52,897 bases of DNA, from NCBI GenBank assembly GCA_019748195.1, contig JAIEPW010000004.1:1-52897 (forward strand). The letters are read 5' to 3'. The position numbers and the translations under genes were made by a program. The stretch comes from Bryobacteraceae bacterium. GTDB lineage: Bacteria; Acidobacteriota; Terriglobia; Bryobacterales; Bryobacteraceae. The notes under the pieces are model-generated. The model was not told the origin of the DNA, did no database searches, and worked only from the letters and a program-made list of their open reading frames with translations. Of the stretch, positions 17,114 to 25,414 are shown in pieces (position 1 is the first letter of the stretch; every line of letters begins with the position of its first letter).

Positions 17114-17210
17114 CCCAACCGAAAGCTGCCGCGGCGGACAGTCCCGCCCGATGGCGAGCACAAGCCCGCTAACGGCCACTACTCTATCATTTCCCAGGAA
17201 GCATTCACGG

Positions 17211-18422
17211 TCAGTGTTCCATACGATACACCGTCAACCCACTCAAAAGCTTGGGGTAGAAATCCGTGGACTTCTGCGGCATCACCCCGCCGCCGTATGC
17301 GACTTCCGCCATCTTTTCCACCGGCGTGGGATTTAACAGGAACGCCGCCTCCGCTTCGCCAGACCCGCACATCGCGATCGCGGCCTCGAAGCCACGCACA
17401 TACTTCAAGCATCGTTCTTCCCGCACGGCCTCTTCGGAGATGCTTAAGGCCGCGCCTAAGATCTCCTGATGCAGCACGGGGACGTCCATTTCACCGGGCT
17501 GGCGGGGCCGTTCCAGGAGCCTGTACCCGGATGAGCCCCACGCCACGCCGATACGAATCGAGGTTTCGCGGTTGGCCTGCATCCTTGCCTTGAGCGCCGC
17601 GGCGTCGGCCACTCCGGTGCAAGTCCACGCGGAGGACAGCATTGCCGCGAAGTTCTCGCGGAACCCGGCGGTCAACACCCGGTGCGTCGCCAGAATCCGT
17701 AAACCAGGCGAGTATAGGTTCACAAAAGTCATCATCACCCAGCGGGCATCTTCCACTTCGGGATGCTCCTGCCGGAACGCTAATGCGGTTTCGTATCGAT
17801 GATGGCCGTCGGCGATCAAGAGTTTCTTTTCCGCCATCAGATTTTGCGCGGCGCGGATTCGGGTATCGTTCGCCACACGCCACAGGCGATGAATCGCGCC
17901 GTACTCGTCCGCGATTTCGACGTCGGGTGCGGCAGCGGTCGCGAGTTCGCTCTCCACCGCTCCCTCGCGGTCCGGATAGAGCATGAAGATCTGGCCGAAG
18001 TGGGCTCGCGTTTGCCGCAGCAGCTCCAGCCGGTCCTTCTTGGGGCCGGAAAGCGTGCGCTCATGGCGAAAGACCACCCGGTCGGCGTAATCGCTCACTT
18101 CGCCCAGCCCGATGAATCCTTCGCGAACCAGCCGGTCGCCGGAGTCGGGGTCGTCGAATTCCTGGGTGTATCGGAACAGGGCAGGCTGCGGCTCTGGTTC
18201 CAGAATGCCTGTTGTAATCCAGTCCCTCAGGTGGCGGGCTGCCGCGCCGTAAGGGTCTGGCTCCGGGTTCAGAATGATTCGAACCATGTTGTACGGGCTG
18301 AGCTGAAGGTAGCGTTCGCGCATCGCCGGCGTGATCTTGTCGTAGGGCTGAGTCAGCAGGCGCGCCGGGTCGCCCGCGGAAGCGGAGTAGCGCAGGGCGC
18401 GGAACGGTCGGATGTTGGCCAC
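17211..18422 (-). CDS. DUF1015 family protein
   Basis: This 403-residue cytoplasmic protein begins with a family N-terminus, MANIRPFRALRYS, followed by TQPYDKITPAMRERY. The diagnostic block LLIADGHHRYETALAFRQE lies near residue 205. DUF1015 proteins are common in bacteria, often near amino-acid or cofactor genes, but have no generally accepted function. A GTG start at 18422 is used. It is divergent from the OsmC gene with a 74-base shared region. Confidence 0.93.
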   Translation of the reverse strand: MANIRPFRALRYSASAGDPARLLTQPYDKITPAMRERYLQLSPYNMVRIILNPEPDPYGAAARHLRDWITTGILEPEPQPALFRYTQEFDDPDSGDRLVREGFIGLGEVSDYADRVVFRHERTLSGPKKDRLELLRQTRAHFGQIFMLYPDREGAVESELATAAAPDVEIADEYGAIHRLWRVANDTRIRAAQNLMAEKKLLIADGHHRYETALAFRQEHPEVEDARWVMMTFVNLYSPGLRILATHRVLTAGFRENFAAMLSSAWTCTGVADAAALKARMQANRETSIRIGVAWGSSGYRLLERPRQPGEMDVPVLHQEILGAALSISEEAVREERCLKYVRGFEAAIAMCGSGEAEAAFLLNPTPVEKMAEVAYGGGVMPQKSTDFYPKLLSGLTVYRMEH

Positions 18423-18496
18423 GAGGGAAAGCCTAACACTCCAGCATTGTTGTGTTACGCCCGAGGGGAAGGCTGCATCCGATACTCTAGGTATTT

Positions 18497-18946
18497 ATGG
18501 CCGACGAAATCAAAGCGGTGTTGAGCTATGCGGGAGACGAGCGATTTGTGGGCGTATCGGACAGCGGTCATGCCCACGTTATCGATTTTGGCGCGGAAAA
18601 AGCCGCAGCCAGCCCCATGGAGTACCTGTTGTTCGCGATCGCGGGATGCACCGGAGCGGATGTCGTCAGCATCCTGAAAAAGAAGCGTCAGGTGTTGACC
18701 GGCTACCGGATCGACATCTCCGGCGAGCGGCGGGAGGAACACCCGCGCAGTTACCGGCGCATCCAGGTGAAGCACACTCTGCGCGGGGACCGCCTGGACC
18801 CCGCGTCGGTGGCTCGCGCCATCGAGCTATCGGACCAGAAATACTGCTCCGTGGCGGCCACCGTGCGGCCGACCGCGGAAATCGTCACCACATTCGCCAT
18901 CGAACAGGATCCCGCGTTCAGCGCCACCGAATCCGTTCCGGTCTAA
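18497..18946 (+). CDS. OsmC-family peroxide/thiol protein
   Basis: This 149-residue OsmC/Ohr-fold protein has the two family cysteines, in AIAGCTGADV (near residue 51) and SDQKYCSVA (near residue 115). The signature MEYLLFAIAGCTG matches OsmC-like proteins that reduce organic hydroperoxides or handle reactive thiols. It stands alone on the plus strand. Its 3' end overlaps the convergent cupin gene by 4 bases. Confidence 0.92.
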   Translation: MADEIKAVLSYAGDERFVGVSDSGHAHVIDFGAEKAAASPMEYLLFAIAGCTGADVVSILKKKRQVLTGYRIDISGERREEHPRSYRRIQVKHTLRGDRLDPASVARAIELSDQKYCSVAATVRPTAEIVTTFAIEQDPAFSATESVPV

Positions 18947-19404
18947 AGGACGAGTTCCAGGCCGTACGCCGGGGCCAGACGGGTGATCAATTCCATTACC
19001 GCCGGGTCGGGATCGGGCGGGAGGTCATCGGTGGCGGGAGTGCCGATCTCCGTAAAGAACCTTTCGAAGCCCGCCGGGGCGATGGTCAGCAGAATGCGCG
19101 TCCGCTCGCCGCTGATCTTGTGAAACGTATGCGGCTGACCTTCCGGTACGTTAGCGAAGCTGCCGGCGCGCAGAATCAGATCCGACGAACCCAGCCGCAG
19201 GGAAATACTGCCTTCCAGCACCAGAAAGCCTTCATTCATTCCCCGATGCAGATGGAGCGGCGGAGCCTGCTGGCCATTCAACGTCAGTTCGATCACTGCA
19301 TAGGCGCCCCCGGTCTCTTCTCCGCTCACCACCGTGCGGTAATGATCGCCGAGCACCCAGTAGCAGCGGCCTTCGTTGGACTTGCGGATTACCGGTTCCA
19401 TCAT
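18943..19404 (-). CDS. Cupin-domain protein
   Basis: This 153-residue single-cupin protein has cupin motif 1 as LHLHRGMNEGFLVLEG (H-x-H and Glu metal ligands, near residues 50-65). Motif 2 is PEGQPHTFH (near residue 88). It resembles quercetin-dioxygenase-like small cupins whose substrates are usually unknown. It follows the deacetylase gene on the same strand with a 3-base gap and is the last gene of the probable pta-deacetylase-cupin unit. Confidence 0.88.
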   Translation of the reverse strand: MMEPVIRKSNEGRCYWVLGDHYRTVVSGEETGGAYAVIELTLNGQQAPPLHLHRGMNEGFLVLEGSISLRLGSSDLILRAGSFANVPEGQPHTFHKISGERTRILLTIAPAGFERFFTEIGTPATDDLPPDPDPAVMELITRLAPAYGLELVL

Positions 19405-19407
19405 TCC

Positions 19408-20352
19408 TCAGTGTAGCGATGACACGGGGGAAGCTGTGTGATGGGCGGATCGCAGTACCTCGGCGGCTGCCTTCGCGGTGTTGGCGTGGATGGTTACCGT
19501 ATCATTTACGTCGATGGCATAACCGCCCGCCAAGGTTACCACCGCCGGGATCTTGCGCTGGCGAGCCATCGCAAGAACCAGCAAATCGCGTTCCTTTAGA
19601 CCTTCGAGCGTCAGATTCAGCCCGCCCAGTTGATCCTGGCAGTAGGGGTCCGCGCCGGCCACATACATCAGCAAGTCCGGCTGAAAGCCGTCCATGCTCA
19701 CCTTCACCGCGGCGCCCAACTTGTCCAGGTACTCGGCGTCCTCAACGCCGTCAGGGAGATGGATATCGACGGTGGAAGGCGGTTTCTCGCTTGGATAGTT
19801 GTTCCATTGATGGATGCTGAGCGTGAAAACGCCGGTGTCGCCGGCGAAAATGCCCGCTGTTCCATTGCCGTGGTGAACGTCGACATCCACCACCATGGCG
19901 GTGCGGATCGCGCCGGCCCGCTGCAGCCAGCGGATGGCGACGGCGACGTCGTGTATCGCGCAGAAGCCCTCGCCATGACCCGGAAAGGCGTGGTGGAAAC
20001 CGCCGCCGATGTTGAAACCGATACCGTCCCGCAACGCGTTCTTCGCCGCCAGCATGGTTCCTCCGGCGGCCAGCCAGAAGCCCTCGATCATGCGCCGGGA
20101 ATACGGGATCTCCAGCTTCATCAGTTCCAGGTAGCTGAGCGTGCCGCTCTTCAGTCGCGTGACCCAGCCCGGATCATGGACCAGCATCAGATCTTCATCC
20201 GTGGCGGCTTCGGGGATCTGAATGTCGCCGGGCTCGGCGAATTTTTCCGCCAGCAGGCGGTCGTGGATCATGCGGTACTTCTTGCAGGGAAATACGTGCG
20301 AGCCCAGGTTCAGGTCGTAGCCGTCGTGGTAAATCAGCCGGAAAGGAAGCAA
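19408..20352 (-). CDS. Histone-deacetylase-family (AcuC-type) lysine deacetylase
   Basis: This 314-residue zinc-dependent deacetylase-fold protein has the key motifs: the His-His pair in GGGFHHAFPGHGEGFC (near residue 125), the zinc site VDVDVHHGNGT (near 155), the second zinc Asp in YVAGADPY (near 240) and GGY near the C-terminus. Bacterial relatives include AcuC, which deacetylates acetyl-CoA synthetase. It begins with TTG at 20352, four bases after the stop of phosphate acetyltransferase, which fits a role in acetyl metabolism. The true substrate, protein or small molecule, is unknown. Confidence 0.9.
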   Translation of the reverse strand: MLPFRLIYHDGYDLNLGSHVFPCKKYRMIHDRLLAEKFAEPGDIQIPEAATDEDLMLVHDPGWVTRLKSGTLSYLELMKLEIPYSRRMIEGFWLAAGGTMLAAKNALRDGIGFNIGGGFHHAFPGHGEGFCAIHDVAVAIRWLQRAGAIRTAMVVDVDVHHGNGTAGIFAGDTGVFTLSIHQWNNYPSEKPPSTVDIHLPDGVEDAEYLDKLGAAVKVSMDGFQPDLLMYVAGADPYCQDQLGGLNLTLEGLKERDLLVLAMARQRKIPAVVTLAGGYAIDVNDTVTIHANTAKAAAEVLRSAHHTASPVSSLH

Positions 20353-20356
20353 ATCG

Positions 20357-21286
20357 TTACTCCGCTTGCAGCGCCGTCAGCAGCGCGACGCTATATATAT
20401 CATCCGCCGAACAGCCTCGCGACAGGTCGTTGGCGGGTTTGGCCAGGCCCTGCAGGATGGGGCCGAGCGCCACCGCGCCACCCAGGCGCTCGACCAGTTT
20501 ATACGCGATGTTGCCGGCGTCGAGGTTGGGGAAGATGAGCACGTTGGCCCGCCCGGCCACCGGGGAGCCCGGCGCCTTGGAGGCGCCGATGCCGGCCACC
20601 AGCGCGGCGTCACCTTGCAACTCGCCGTCGATCAGCAACTCCGGGTCGCGCAGACGCGCCAGGCGCAGGGCCTCCCTCACCTTGTGGACGCAGGGATGAT
20701 CGGCGCTTCCGCGCGTGGAAAACGACAGCAGCGCCACCCGCGGTTCGACTCCGGTTACCGAGCGGAACGACCGCGCGGTACGGACCGCGATTTCCGCCAG
20801 TTGCGCCGCATCGGGGTCAACCACGATGCCGCAGTCAGCGAACGCCAGCACGCCGCCGGCGCCGAACTCCCGGTCTTGTACGCACATCAGGAAGTAGCTG
20901 GAAAGCAGCGTCGCGGCCGGCGCCAACCCAATGGAGTGAATGGCGGAGCGAACTGTCTCAGCCGTGGTGTTGGCGGCGCCTCCCACCATCCCGTCGGCTT
21001 GACCCGCGGCAACCATCAAGGCGGCGTGATACAACGGCGTGGACGCCAGCCTCTCGGCCTCTTGCCGCGACATACCCTTGGCCGCGCGTTTCTCGTACAG
21101 CAGCTCGGCGTAACGCCCGTCGGGAGCGTCTATTATCACCGGATCGAGGCGCCGTTCCAGGCGCTGGGCGGCTTCGATTACCCGCGGATCACGGCCTTCG
21201 GGGAATACGATTTTGCGGCGGGGTTGACCCGCAAGGTGAGTTTCAAGATGGCCGCGTAACCAAGCCTCGGATTCCGGAGCCGGCAT
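20357..21286 (-). CDS. pta: Phosphate acetyltransferase
   Basis: This 309-residue single-domain enzyme interconverts acetyl-CoA and acetyl phosphate. Diagnostic strings are [16 protein letters not shown] (near residue 100), [14 protein letters not shown] (near 185) and [20 protein letters not shown] (near 245), with [11 protein letters not shown] at the C-terminus, which separates Pta from phosphate butyryltransferase. It lacks the N-terminal DRTGG/AAA extension of enteric Pta. No acetate kinase gene is next to it; the AcuC-type deacetylase gene is. Confidence 0.95.
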   Translation of the reverse strand: MPAPESEAWLRGHLETHLAGQPRRKIVFPEGRDPRVIEAAQRLERRLDPVIIDAPDGRYAELLYEKRAAKGMSRQEAERLASTPLYHAALMVAAGQADGMVGGAANTTAETVRSAIHSIGLAPAATLLSSYFLMCVQDREFGAGGVLAFADCGIVVDPDAAQLAEIAVRTARSFRSVTGVEPRVALLSFSTRGSADHPCVHKVREALRLARLRDPELLIDGELQGDAALVAGIGASKAPGSPVAGRANVLIFPNLDAGNIAYKLVERLGGAVALGPILQGLAKPANDLSRGCSADDIYSVALLTALQAE

Positions 21287-21320
21287 TACACCTGATTATA
21301 CAGTCACTTACAAAATCCTC

Positions 21321-21349
21321 TTGACAGTTGATCTGATCATACGTTTAAT
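21321..21349 (+). promoter_or_regulatory. Sigma-70-type promoter of the efflux operon
   Basis: TTGACA (21321-21326), a 17-base spacer and TTTAAT (21344-21349) make the best -35/-10 pair in the window. Transcription would start near 21356, giving a leader of only about 6 bases before the ATG at 21362, without a Shine-Dalgarno sequence. The tetR message may therefore be leaderless or nearly so. Confidence 0.75.
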
Positions 21350-21364
21350 TGAAACATACGTATG
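21338..21364. promoter_or_regulatory. Candidate operator of the TetR repressor
   Basis: CATACGT occurs at 21338-21344 and again at 21355-21361. The second copy is part of a perfect palindrome, CATACGTATG (21355-21364), covering the start codon. Inside, GTTT (21343-21346) pairs with AAAC (21352-21355), and ATACGT (21339-21344) with ACGTAT (21358-21363). The element overlaps the -10 box and start site, where a repressor would block RNA polymerase. Confidence 0.65.
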
Positions 21365-21991
21365 AGTGACACAAAGACCCGAATACTCGACGCAGCCGAA
21401 CAGCTCTTCGGAAGAAACGGGTTTGAGTCCACGTCTCTGCGAGCGATCACCACGGAGGCGCAGGTGAATTTAGCGGCCGTGAACTATCATTTCCAGTCGA
21501 AAGACGCGCTGATCGACGCCGTGCTCGAACGGCGGATCGGGCCCGTGACGCGGCGCCGCCTGGAGATGCTGGATGTCGCCGAAGCGGATCCGGCGGGGTT
21601 GACGCTGGAGAAGGTCATCGAGGCCTTCGCGGCGCCGGTGGTGGAGGCGGCGATGGGGCAGCCGGGGCTCGCGCCGCTGATGGGCCGGATCATGGCCACG
21701 CCGGGCGCATTCCTGGAACGGGTTTTTCTGCGTTACATGGAGGCCGTGAAGTCGCGGTTCCTACCCGCGCTCCTCCGATCCGGCGTGCGCCTTCCGCCGG
21801 AAGAACTATTCTGGCGGCTGCATTTCATGGTGGGTTCGCTGGCGCATGTGTTGGTTTTCGCGCCGGTGATGCCGGCCATGAGCAACGGGTTGTGCCAGCT
21901 AAACGATGGGCGCGCGATTGTGAACCGGCTGGTGGCGTTTTGCGCGGCTGGCATGAGAGCGCCGGTGGAGCAAATGGAGAAGGAAGCATGA
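21362..21991 (+). CDS. TetR-family regulator of the efflux operon (CecR-like)
   Basis: This 209-residue protein has an N-terminal TetR helix-turn-helix (TKTRILDAAEQLFGRNGFE, then LRAITTEAQVNLAAVNYHFQSK). The C-terminal domain is of the type found in CecR/YbiH (DUF1956). It is the first gene of the efflux operon and its 3' end overlaps the TolC-like gene by 4 bases. In E. coli, CecR controls the related ybhGFSR exporter, which supports a role as local repressor. The ligand is unknown. Confidence 0.92.
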   Translation: MSDTKTRILDAAEQLFGRNGFESTSLRAITTEAQVNLAAVNYHFQSKDALIDAVLERRIGPVTRRRLEMLDVAEADPAGLTLEKVIEAFAAPVVEAAMGQPGLAPLMGRIMATPGAFLERVFLRYMEAVKSRFLPALLRSGVRLPPEELFWRLHFMVGSLAHVLVFAPVMPAMSNGLCQLNDGRAIVNRLVAFCAAGMRAPVEQMEKEA

Positions 21992-23313
21992 GATACGCTG
22001 CGATCGCCCTGACCTGGATGGCGGCGGCCGCCGCGCAGCAGCCCGCCGCGCCCGTAGCGGCCGATCTGAGTCTGGAGCAGGCCATTCGCATCGCGCTGGC
22101 GCCCGATGGAGCGGCGCGAGCGGAATTGGCCGCGGAGGCGGTCCGGCTGGCGGAAGCGCGAAGGGCGCAGAGCCGCTCCGCGCTGCTGCCCAACCTTGAG
22201 GCATACACCGAGTATCGGGACCAGACGGTGAACCTGGAAGCGTTCGGGATCAACTTCAGCGCCATTCCGATTCCCGGCTTGCGCAGCAACGCGATCTCCG
22301 GGCCATTCCCGGTGTTCGACGCCCGCCTTACGGCGCGGCAATCGCTGTTCGACTTTTCGAGCATCCGGCGGTTTCAATCGGCGCGAGCCGCGGCGCGGGC
22401 GAGTGAAGCGGAGCGGGAAGCGGCTCGCACGCAGACCGCCGATCAGGTGGCGAGGGCCTACGCCGCGGCGCTACGCGCGGAAGCGGCCGTGGACACCGCG
22501 CGGGCGAACATGGGGCTGGCGGAAGCGATCCTGAAGCAGGCGCGAAGCGTGAAGGAGGCGGGAACGGGAACCGGCATCGAGGTGACGCGCGCGCAGGTGC
22601 AGCTCGCCAACAATCGCCAGCGGCTGATTGTCGCGGAGAACGAATTGACGCGCGCCCGGCTGTCGCTGCTGCGCGCCATGGGCGCGAATTTGAACCTGGA
22701 GCCGCGGTTGACGGACCGCATGGAGTACGAGCGGGTGGAGCCATCGCCGATTCGCGAAGCGCTGGATACGGCTCGAGCCCGGCGATCCGAACTGCGGGCG
22801 CAGCGCGGTCGCGAGGATGCGGCGCGCCTCTCCCATCAGGCGGCGAACGCGGAGCGCCTGCCCAGCGCCGGCGCGTTCGGCAACTACGGAACGATTGGAC
22901 GGGGCATCCATGACAACCGCCCCACCTACACCGTCGGGGTTTCGGTGCGCGTCCCGATCTTCAACGGCGGCGCCACGGAAGCCCGGCGGGCGGAGACCGC
23001 TTCGGCGCTGCGGCAGGAGCGGATTCGAACCCACGATCTGGAAGAACAGATCGAATTTGAGGTGCGCACCGCGCTCGATTCGCTGGAGTCGGCCGATGCG
23101 CAGGTGGCTGCCGCGCGGGAAGGCGTGGATCTGGCGCAGAACGAGCTGGCGCAGGCGCAACGGCGTTACGAAGCCGGCGTGGCCAATTCGCTGGAAGTCA
23201 CCGATGCGCAGACGCGGCTGGAGCGCGCCCGCGACAACCAGATCGCGGCGCTGTACAGCTACAACCTGGCCAGGATCGCGCTGGCCACCGCGACCGGAGC
23301 GGCGATCCGCTAA
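21988..23313 (+). CDS. TolC-family outer membrane efflux protein
   Basis: This 441-residue protein has a signal peptide (MRYAAIALTWMAAAAAQQ) and two long alpha-helical hairpin regions with the TolC/OEP repeat character (LSLEQAIRIAL at the start; YEAGVANSLEVTDAQTRLER near residue 400). It should form a trimeric channel across the outer membrane. I chose ATG 21988 because it follows a GAGAAGGA ribosome-binding site, overlaps the tetR stop and begins the signal peptide; the frame stays open 96 bases upstream but that part lies inside tetR. Confidence 0.93.
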   Translation: MRYAAIALTWMAAAAAQQPAAPVAADLSLEQAIRIALAPDGAARAELAAEAVRLAEARRAQSRSALLPNLEAYTEYRDQTVNLEAFGINFSAIPIPGLRSNAISGPFPVFDARLTARQSLFDFSSIRRFQSARAAARASEAEREAARTQTADQVARAYAAALRAEAAVDTARANMGLAEAILKQARSVKEAGTGTGIEVTRAQVQLANNRQRLIVAENELTRARLSLLRAMGANLNLEPRLTDRMEYERVEPSPIREALDTARARRSELRAQRGREDAARLSHQAANAERLPSAGAFGNYGTIGRGIHDNRPTYTVGVSVRVPIFNGGATEARRAETASALRQERIRTHDLEEQIEFEVRTALDSLESADAQVAAAREGVDLAQNELAQAQRRYEAGVANSLEVTDAQTRLERARDNQIAALYSYNLARIALATATGAAIR

Positions 23314-23327
23314 AGGAGGCAGCAAGC

Positions 23328-24497
23328 ATGAAGAAAATCATTCCCTTGATCGCCGTGATCGCCCTGGCGGCGGCCGGCGTGTGGTTCTGGAGCACGCGCA
23401 CGGCGAGCGCCGACGGACGTCTCACTGTGTCCGGCAACATCGAGCTGACGGAGGTCGATATCGCGTTCAAGACTCCCGGCAAGCTGGTGGAGCTCACGGT
23501 TCGCGAGGGCGATCCGGTGAAGCGCGGCGACCTGATCGCGCGTATCGATCCGCGGCAAACGCAGGAAGCGCGACTCCGGGACGAAGCCGGAGTGGAGGCG
23601 ACGCAATCGCAGTTGCGGCAGTTGGAGACCGGAATCGCGTACCAGCGCGCGACGATTGCCGGCGATATCGAGCTGCGATCAGCCGAAGTGCGCGCGGCCC
23701 AGGCGCACCTGGATGAACTGCTGGCTGGCGCCCGCAAACAGGAAATCCAACAGTCCGAGGCGGCGGTGGCCGATCTGCGCTCCCAATACGAGTGGGCGAT
23801 TCGGGAATGGGAACGGGCGCAGCGCCTGTACAAGAACGAAGACATTTCCACCGCCCAGTATGAGCAGGCGCAAACGCGGCACCGGCAGTCGCGCGCGCAG
23901 CTCGAGCAGGCCGAACAGCGTCTGGCGATGGTGAAGGAAGGTCCGAGGCGGGAGCAGATCGAGGCGGCGCGCGCCCAACTGGCGCGAGCCCAGGCCGGGC
24001 TGAAGCTGGCGCAGGCCAACCGCATCGAGCTGCAGCGCAAGGAGGAGGAGCTGGCCGTGCGCAAGGCGGAGATCGCGCGGGCTCGCGCGCAACTCGCCAT
24101 CACCTCGGCGCAGCTCGAGGACATGAGCGTCGCTTCGCCGGTGAGCGGCGTGGTGCTGGTGAAGTCGGCCGAGCCGGGCGAGATTCTCGCCGCCGGAACA
24201 CCGGTGGTCACAGTGGGCGACCTCAGCCGACCCTGGGTGCGTGCCTACGTCGGCGAGGCCGCGCTCGGCCGGGTGCGAATCGGACAAGCGGTGAAGATCA
24301 GCACCGACTCGTATCACGGAAAAGTATACGAAGGACGCATATCCTTCATCTCTTCCGAGGCGGAGTTCACGCCGAAGCAGATCCAGACTCGGGAGGAGCG
24401 CGTGAAGCTGGTGTACCGGATCAAGATCGACGTCGCGAATCCGAATCAGGAGCTGAAGAACAACATGCCGGTGGACGCCGAGATCGTATTGGAGTAG
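23328..24497 (+). CDS. HlyD/YbhG-like periplasmic adaptor (membrane fusion protein)
   Basis: This 389-residue adaptor has a single N-terminal membrane helix (KKIIPLIAVIALAAAGVWFW). A biotinyl-lipoyl half-motif (GKLVELTVREGDPVKRGDLI) comes next, then a long coiled-coil hairpin rich in Gln/Ala/Glu (about residues 90-270). The second lipoyl half (ASPVSGVVLVKSAEPGEIL) and a beta-barrel domain follow. It should bridge the inner-membrane ABC transporter to the TolC-like channel. The ATG has an AAAGGAGG ribosome-binding site. Confidence 0.94.
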   Translation: MKKIIPLIAVIALAAAGVWFWSTRTASADGRLTVSGNIELTEVDIAFKTPGKLVELTVREGDPVKRGDLIARIDPRQTQEARLRDEAGVEATQSQLRQLETGIAYQRATIAGDIELRSAEVRAAQAHLDELLAGARKQEIQQSEAAVADLRSQYEWAIREWERAQRLYKNEDISTAQYEQAQTRHRQSRAQLEQAEQRLAMVKEGPRREQIEAARAQLARAQAGLKLAQANRIELQRKEEELAVRKAEIARARAQLAITSAQLEDMSVASPVSGVVLVKSAEPGEILAAGTPVVTVGDLSRPWVRAYVGEAALGRVRIGQAVKISTDSYHGKVYEGRISFISSEAEFTPKQIQTREERVKLVYRIKIDVANPNQELKNNMPVDAEIVLE

Positions 24498-24499
24498 CG

Positions 24500-25414
24500 A
24501 TGGCGGCCATCGAAATCACGAATCTGACGAGGAGCTTTGACGGGCTGAAGGCCGTCGACGGCTTGACGCTGCGGATCGACAAGGGCGAGATCTTCGGACT
24601 GGTGGGTCCGGACGGCGCGGGGAAGACCACCACGCTGCGAATGCTGTGCGGGCTGCTGAACCCCGACTACGGGCAGGCCACGGTAGCCGGCCACGACACC
24701 GTGCGCGAGGCCGAGGCGGTTCGCGACCGGATCGGCTACATGGCGCAGCGCTTCGGCATGTATCCAGACCTGACGGTGGAAGAGAACATGATCTTCTACG
24801 CGGATCTGTTCGGGGTAACGGGCGAAGCGCGGCGCCGGCTGATGACGGATCTGCTGCGCATGACGCGCATGGAGCCGTTCCGCAAGCGCCAGGCGGCGAA
24901 GCTCTCGGGCGGGATGAAGCAGAAGCTGGCGCTGATGTGCTCCCTGCTGCACCGGCCGGAGGTTCTGTTTCTGGACGAGCCCACGAACGGCGTGGACCCG
25001 GTGTCGAGACGCGATTTCTGGCGCATTCTGTACCAACTGGTTCGCGACGGGCTGACCGTGCTGGTGGCGACGGCGTATCTGGACGAGGCCGAACGCTGCA
25101 ACCGGGTGGGACTGATGCATCGCGGCAAGCTGATCCGCGTGGACGCGCCAAAAGTGCTGCGAGCCAGCCTGGCGGAGCCGTGCTACGCGGTATCGGCGCC
25201 CGACGCGCGGGCGGTGGGCGCGGCGCTGCGCGAAACGCCGGGGGTGGTCAGCGCCGATCCGGCGGGCGCGGAGATGCACGTGTTCTTCGATCCGCGGCGC
25301 ACCACTCTCGAAGCCGTGCGAAGCGCCGCCGGCGCGGACGCCGTCTTCCGCGAGATTCTTCCGTCGCTGGAGGACGTGTTCATCGCCTTGATTCGCAAGC
25401 AGGAGGCGGCATGA
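24500..25414 (+). CDS. ABC transporter ATP-binding protein, first of two
   Basis: This 304-residue ATPase has Walker A GPDGAGKT (residues 36-43), signature LSGGM (135-139) and Walker B LFLDE (156-160). At the H-switch position the sequence is TAYLDEAE (Ala192) instead of T-H-Y, so its own catalytic site probably hydrolyses poorly. About 75 C-terminal residues form the extra domain seen in drug-export ATPases. It starts 2 bases after the adaptor gene and overlaps the second ATPase gene by 4 bases. The two correspond to the halves of E. coli YbhF. Confidence 0.94.
   Translation: MAAIEITNLTRSFDGLKAVDGLTLRIDKGEIFGLVGPDGAGKTTTLRMLCGLLNPDYGQATVAGHDTVREAEAVRDRIGYMAQRFGMYPDLTVEENMIFYADLFGVTGEARRRLMTDLLRMTRMEPFRKRQAAKLSGGMKQKLALMCSLLHRPEVLFLDEPTNGVDPVSRRDFWRILYQLVRDGLTVLVATAYLDEAERCNRVGLMHRGKLIRVDAPKVLRASLAEPCYAVSAPDARAVGAALRETPGVVSADPAGAEMHVFFDPRRTTLEAVRSAAGADAVFREILPSLEDVFIALIRKQEAA

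Noticed and set aside
14780-17593. A 937-codon open frame on the plus strand
   Set aside because: It is antisense to the 1120-residue minus-strand gene, which has a signal peptide and a strong ribosome-binding site. The frame is rich in Arg, Gln, His and Gly, as expected of a shadow frame in GC-rich DNA.
20571-20587. GGCGCC-TTGGA-GGCGCC hairpin
   Set aside because: It lies inside the pta coding region in a conserved protein stretch and is explained by codon choice.
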